From assembly GCF_000016425.1 (NCBI RefSeq), contig NC_009380.1:3972144-4036143 (forward strand): a stretch of DNA of 64,000 nucleotides, given 5' to 3'. The stretch comes from Salinispora tropica CNB-440. GTDB lineage: Bacteria; Actinomycetota; Actinomycetes; Mycobacteriales; Micromonosporaceae. The position numbers and the translations under genes were made by a program. The stretch's first letter is position 1, and the number at the start of each line of letters is the position of its first letter. The notes below the pieces were generated by a model, which saw only the letters and a program-made list of their open reading frames with translations, ran no database searches and was not told the origin of the DNA. Shown here one piece after another: positions 62,085 to 64,000 of the stretch.

Positions 62085-64000
62085 GTGCCGGGAGTGCGCA
62101 ACCTGACGCAGGCGGAGGCTACCGAGCGGAGCCGTCTACTCGACGTGACCGGGTACGACATCAACCTGGACCTGTCGAGCGCCGTGCAGGCCGAGGGCCA
62201 CACGTTCCGGTCCCGGACCGAGGTCCGGTTCCGGTGTGATGAGCCGGGTGCGAGCACCTTCATCGAGGTCGCCGCGCATTCGGTCCGATCGGCCACCCTG
62301 AATGGTACCCCTCTGGAGCTGGGCGGCTGGTCGGCGGAGAAGGGGCTCGCCCTGCCCGACCTGGCCGCCGAGAACACGCTCGTGGTGGATGCGGACTTCG
62401 CGTACTCCAACAGTGGTCAGGGGCTACACCGCACGGTGGATCCCGTTGACGGTGAGACCTACCTCTACAGCCAGTTCGAGACGGCGGACGCACAACGGGT
62501 CTACGCGGCCTTCGACCAACCCGACCTGAAGAGTGTCTACACCTGGCACGCCACCGTGCCGGAGCACTGGAAGGTCGTATCCAACATGCCGGTGGAGCGG
62601 GAGGAGGCGGCCGGCGAGGGCTTGAAGAAGGTCCACTTCGTGGAGTCAGTGCGGATGAGCACCTACATCACCGCGCTCTGCGCCGGGCCCTACCACGAGG
62701 CACGGGACAGCCACGACGGCATCGACCTGGGCGTCTTCGTCCGCGCATCGATGGCGCAGTACCTGGACGCCGACGACCTCTTCCTGATCACGAAGCAGGG
62801 ATTCGACTTCTTCCACGCCCAGTTCGACATTCGGTACCCGCTGCCCAAGTACGACCAGCTCTGGGTGCCGGACTTCAACGCAGGCGCGATGGAGAACTTC
62901 GGCTGCGTCACGCACGCCGAGTCGGCGTACATCTTCCGGTCCCAGGTGACCGACTTCGAGTACGAGCAGCGCGCCAACACGATCCTGCACGAGCTGGCGC
63001 ACATGTGGTTCGGTGACCTGGTCACCATGCGCTGGTGGAACGACCTCTGGCTGAACGAGTCGTTCGCCGAGTGGGCCAGCCACTGGTGCAACACCCACGC
63101 GACCCGCTTCGACCAGGCGTGGACCACCTTCCTCTCCGTCCGGAAGAACTGGGGCTACCGACAGGACCAGCTCTCCTCCACCCACCCGGTCTACTGCGAG
63201 ATGCCGGACCTGGAGGCGGTCGAGGTCAACTTCGACGGGATCACGTACGCCAAGGGCGCGAGCGTACTCAAGCAGCTCGTCGCGTACGTGGGCGAGGAGC
63301 CGTTCCTGGCCGGGCTCCGGTCGTACTTCCGCAAGCACGCCTGGGGTAACGCCACCTTCGACGACCTGCTCTCCGAGCTGGAGGCGGCCTCCGGGCGGGA
63401 GTTGCGCAAGTTCGCCGCCCAGTGGCTGGAGACCGCCCAGGTGAACACGCTGCGCCCGGAGGTGACGATCGACGCCGACGGCAGCTACCAGCGGGTCGTG
63501 GTTCGTCAGGAGGCACCGGCCGACCACCCGACCCTACGTACCCACCGCATCGGGGTCGGCCTCTACGACCGTACCGACGGCCGGCTGGTCCGCCGGGAGC
63601 GGTTGGAGGTCGACGTCGTCGGCGAGACGACGGAGCTGACCGCGCTGGCCGGGGTTCGCGCCGCGGATGTCCTGCTGCTCAACGACGAGGACCTGACCTA
63701 CGCCAAGCTCCGGCTCGACGAGCGGTCGATGGCCACCGTGGTGCAGTACATCAGCGGCTTCGAGTCGTCGTTGTCGCGGGCGTTGTGCTGGACTGCCGCG
63801 TGGGACATGATCCGCGACGCCGAGCTGGCCGCCCGGGACTACGTGGCGCTGGTACTCGCTGGCCTCCCCGCCGAGACCGACATCAACCTGGTCACCGCCA
63901 CCCTGCGGCAGGCCACCACCGCGCTCACCTTCTACGCCGACCCGATGTGGGCGCCGAACGGCTGGGCCGACCTGGCCCGGACCGCGAAGACCGCCCTCGC
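62085..64000 (+). CDS. pepN: Aminopeptidase N, M1 family (second copy), 3' truncated by the window
   Basis: At least 638 residues, open to the right edge. GTG 62085 with GGAG 7 nt upstream begins (M)PGVRNLTQAEATERSR. Motifs: FNAGAMENFGCVTH, the zinc site HELAHMWFGDLVTMRWW, WLNESFAEWASHW, and VEVNFDGITYAKGASVLKQL, followed by the start of the C-terminal helical domain. It is parallel in every block to the gene at 10399-12912 but clearly diverged, so this is an old duplication. It follows a 207-bp gap from the Rv2466c-like gene, which is divergent. Confidence 0.96.
   Translation, partial: MPGVRNLTQAEATERSRLLDVTGYDINLDLSSAVQAEGHTFRSRTEVRFRCDEPGASTFIEVAAHSVRSATLNGTPLELGGWSAEKGLALPDLAAENTLVVDADFAYSNSGQGLHRTVDPVDGETYLYSQFETADAQRVYAAFDQPDLKSVYTWHATVPEHWKVVSNMPVEREEAAGEGLKKVHFVESVRMSTYITALCAGPYHEARDSHDGIDLGVFVRASMAQYLDADDLFLITKQGFDFFHAQFDIRYPLPKYDQLWVPDFNAGAMENFGCVTHAESAYIFRSQVTDFEYEQRANTILHELAHMWFGDLVTMRWWNDLWLNESFAEWASHWCNTHATRFDQAWTTFLSVRKNWGYRQDQLSSTHPVYCEMPDLEAVEVNFDGITYAKGASVLKQLVAYVGEEPFLAGLRSYFRKHAWGNATFDDLLSELEAASGRELRKFAAQWLETAQVNTLRPEVTIDADGSYQRVVVRQEAPADHPTLRTHRIGVGLYDRTDGRLVRRERLEVDVVGETTELTALAGVRAADVLLLNDEDLTYAKLRLDERSMATVVQYISGFESSLSRALCWTAAWDMIRDAELAARDYVALVLAGLPAETDINLVTATLRQATTALTFYADPMWAPNGWADLARTAKTAL

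Noticed and set aside
62646..63527. 293-residue frame antisense to the second pepN
   Set aside because: Shadow of the M1 aminopeptidase, whose motifs are intact on the plus strand.

Overview
This 64-kb window is high-GC chromosomal DNA from an actinomycete, most likely a Micromonosporaceae member close to Salinispora or Micromonospora. The reasons are the gene order (an obg / rplU-rpmA / rne / radical-SAM pair block, and nadD-rsfS), the actinobacterial families present (DUF397, DUF4383, DUF4233, Eis-type GNAT, Rv2466c-type thioredoxin-fold protein), frequent GTG starts and a translational-type ileS T-box. The genus is an inference; aligning the complete 16S gene would settle it.

Layout. 1-12.9 kb: a left-truncated phosphotransferase, rpsT with promoter and terminator, then minus-strand housekeeping genes: a small membrane protein coupled to holA, comEC-comEA, degV, a secreted lysozyme-like protein with a long leader, a phosphatase coupled to rsfS, nadD, and a first M1 aminopeptidase N. 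12.9-24.5 kb: a DUF397 gene followed by about 230 bp of 15-bp tandem repeats, a DUF4383 protein, then obg, rpmA, rplU, rne and two radical-SAM-linked genes (one apparently starting at ATC), a membrane-anchored protein and an acyltransferase. 24.6-36.9 kb: ileS with T-box leader and nested terminator, phoD, ndk, a membrane-VOC fusion, valS-folC-DUF4233 joined by 4-base overlaps, and a second membrane-anchored protein related to the one at 22.6 kb.

37.0-43.0 kb: one minus-strand rRNA operon (16S-23S-5S, no spacer tRNA) with several upstream promoters, a boxA-like element, a perfect 23S processing stem and a terminator hairpin. 43-48.7 kb: nitrilase-family hydrolase, clpX, clpP2, clpP1 and tig, which together form a protein quality-control cluster, then tRNA-Pro(TGG).

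49.0-53.25 kb: a 4.2-kb accessory island. It starts at tRNA-Gly(TCC) and ends in a 37-bp copy of that tRNA's 3' end (36/37 identical). A degenerate third copy (36/44) lies inside. The island carries a membrane protein, a secreted protein with a sortase-like C-terminus, two decayed transposases and a small hydrolase. No integrase gene is visible, so it looks like a decayed or nested tRNA-targeted element.

53.5-64 kb: a MerR/GyrI-like regulator, an ArsR-like / small coiled-coil membrane protein / MDR oxidoreductase operon with a palindromic operator, membrane proteins, an Eis-type acetyltransferase, rpiB, a DUF1015 protein, an Rv2466c-like oxidoreductase and a second M1 aminopeptidase running off the right edge.

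I found no convincing complete new defence or biosynthetic system. The best leads are the tRNA-Gly island with three att-like repeats, the ATC start, the membrane-VOC fusion, the paralogous FGGT/two-Cys ectodomain proteins, and the 15-bp repeat tract.
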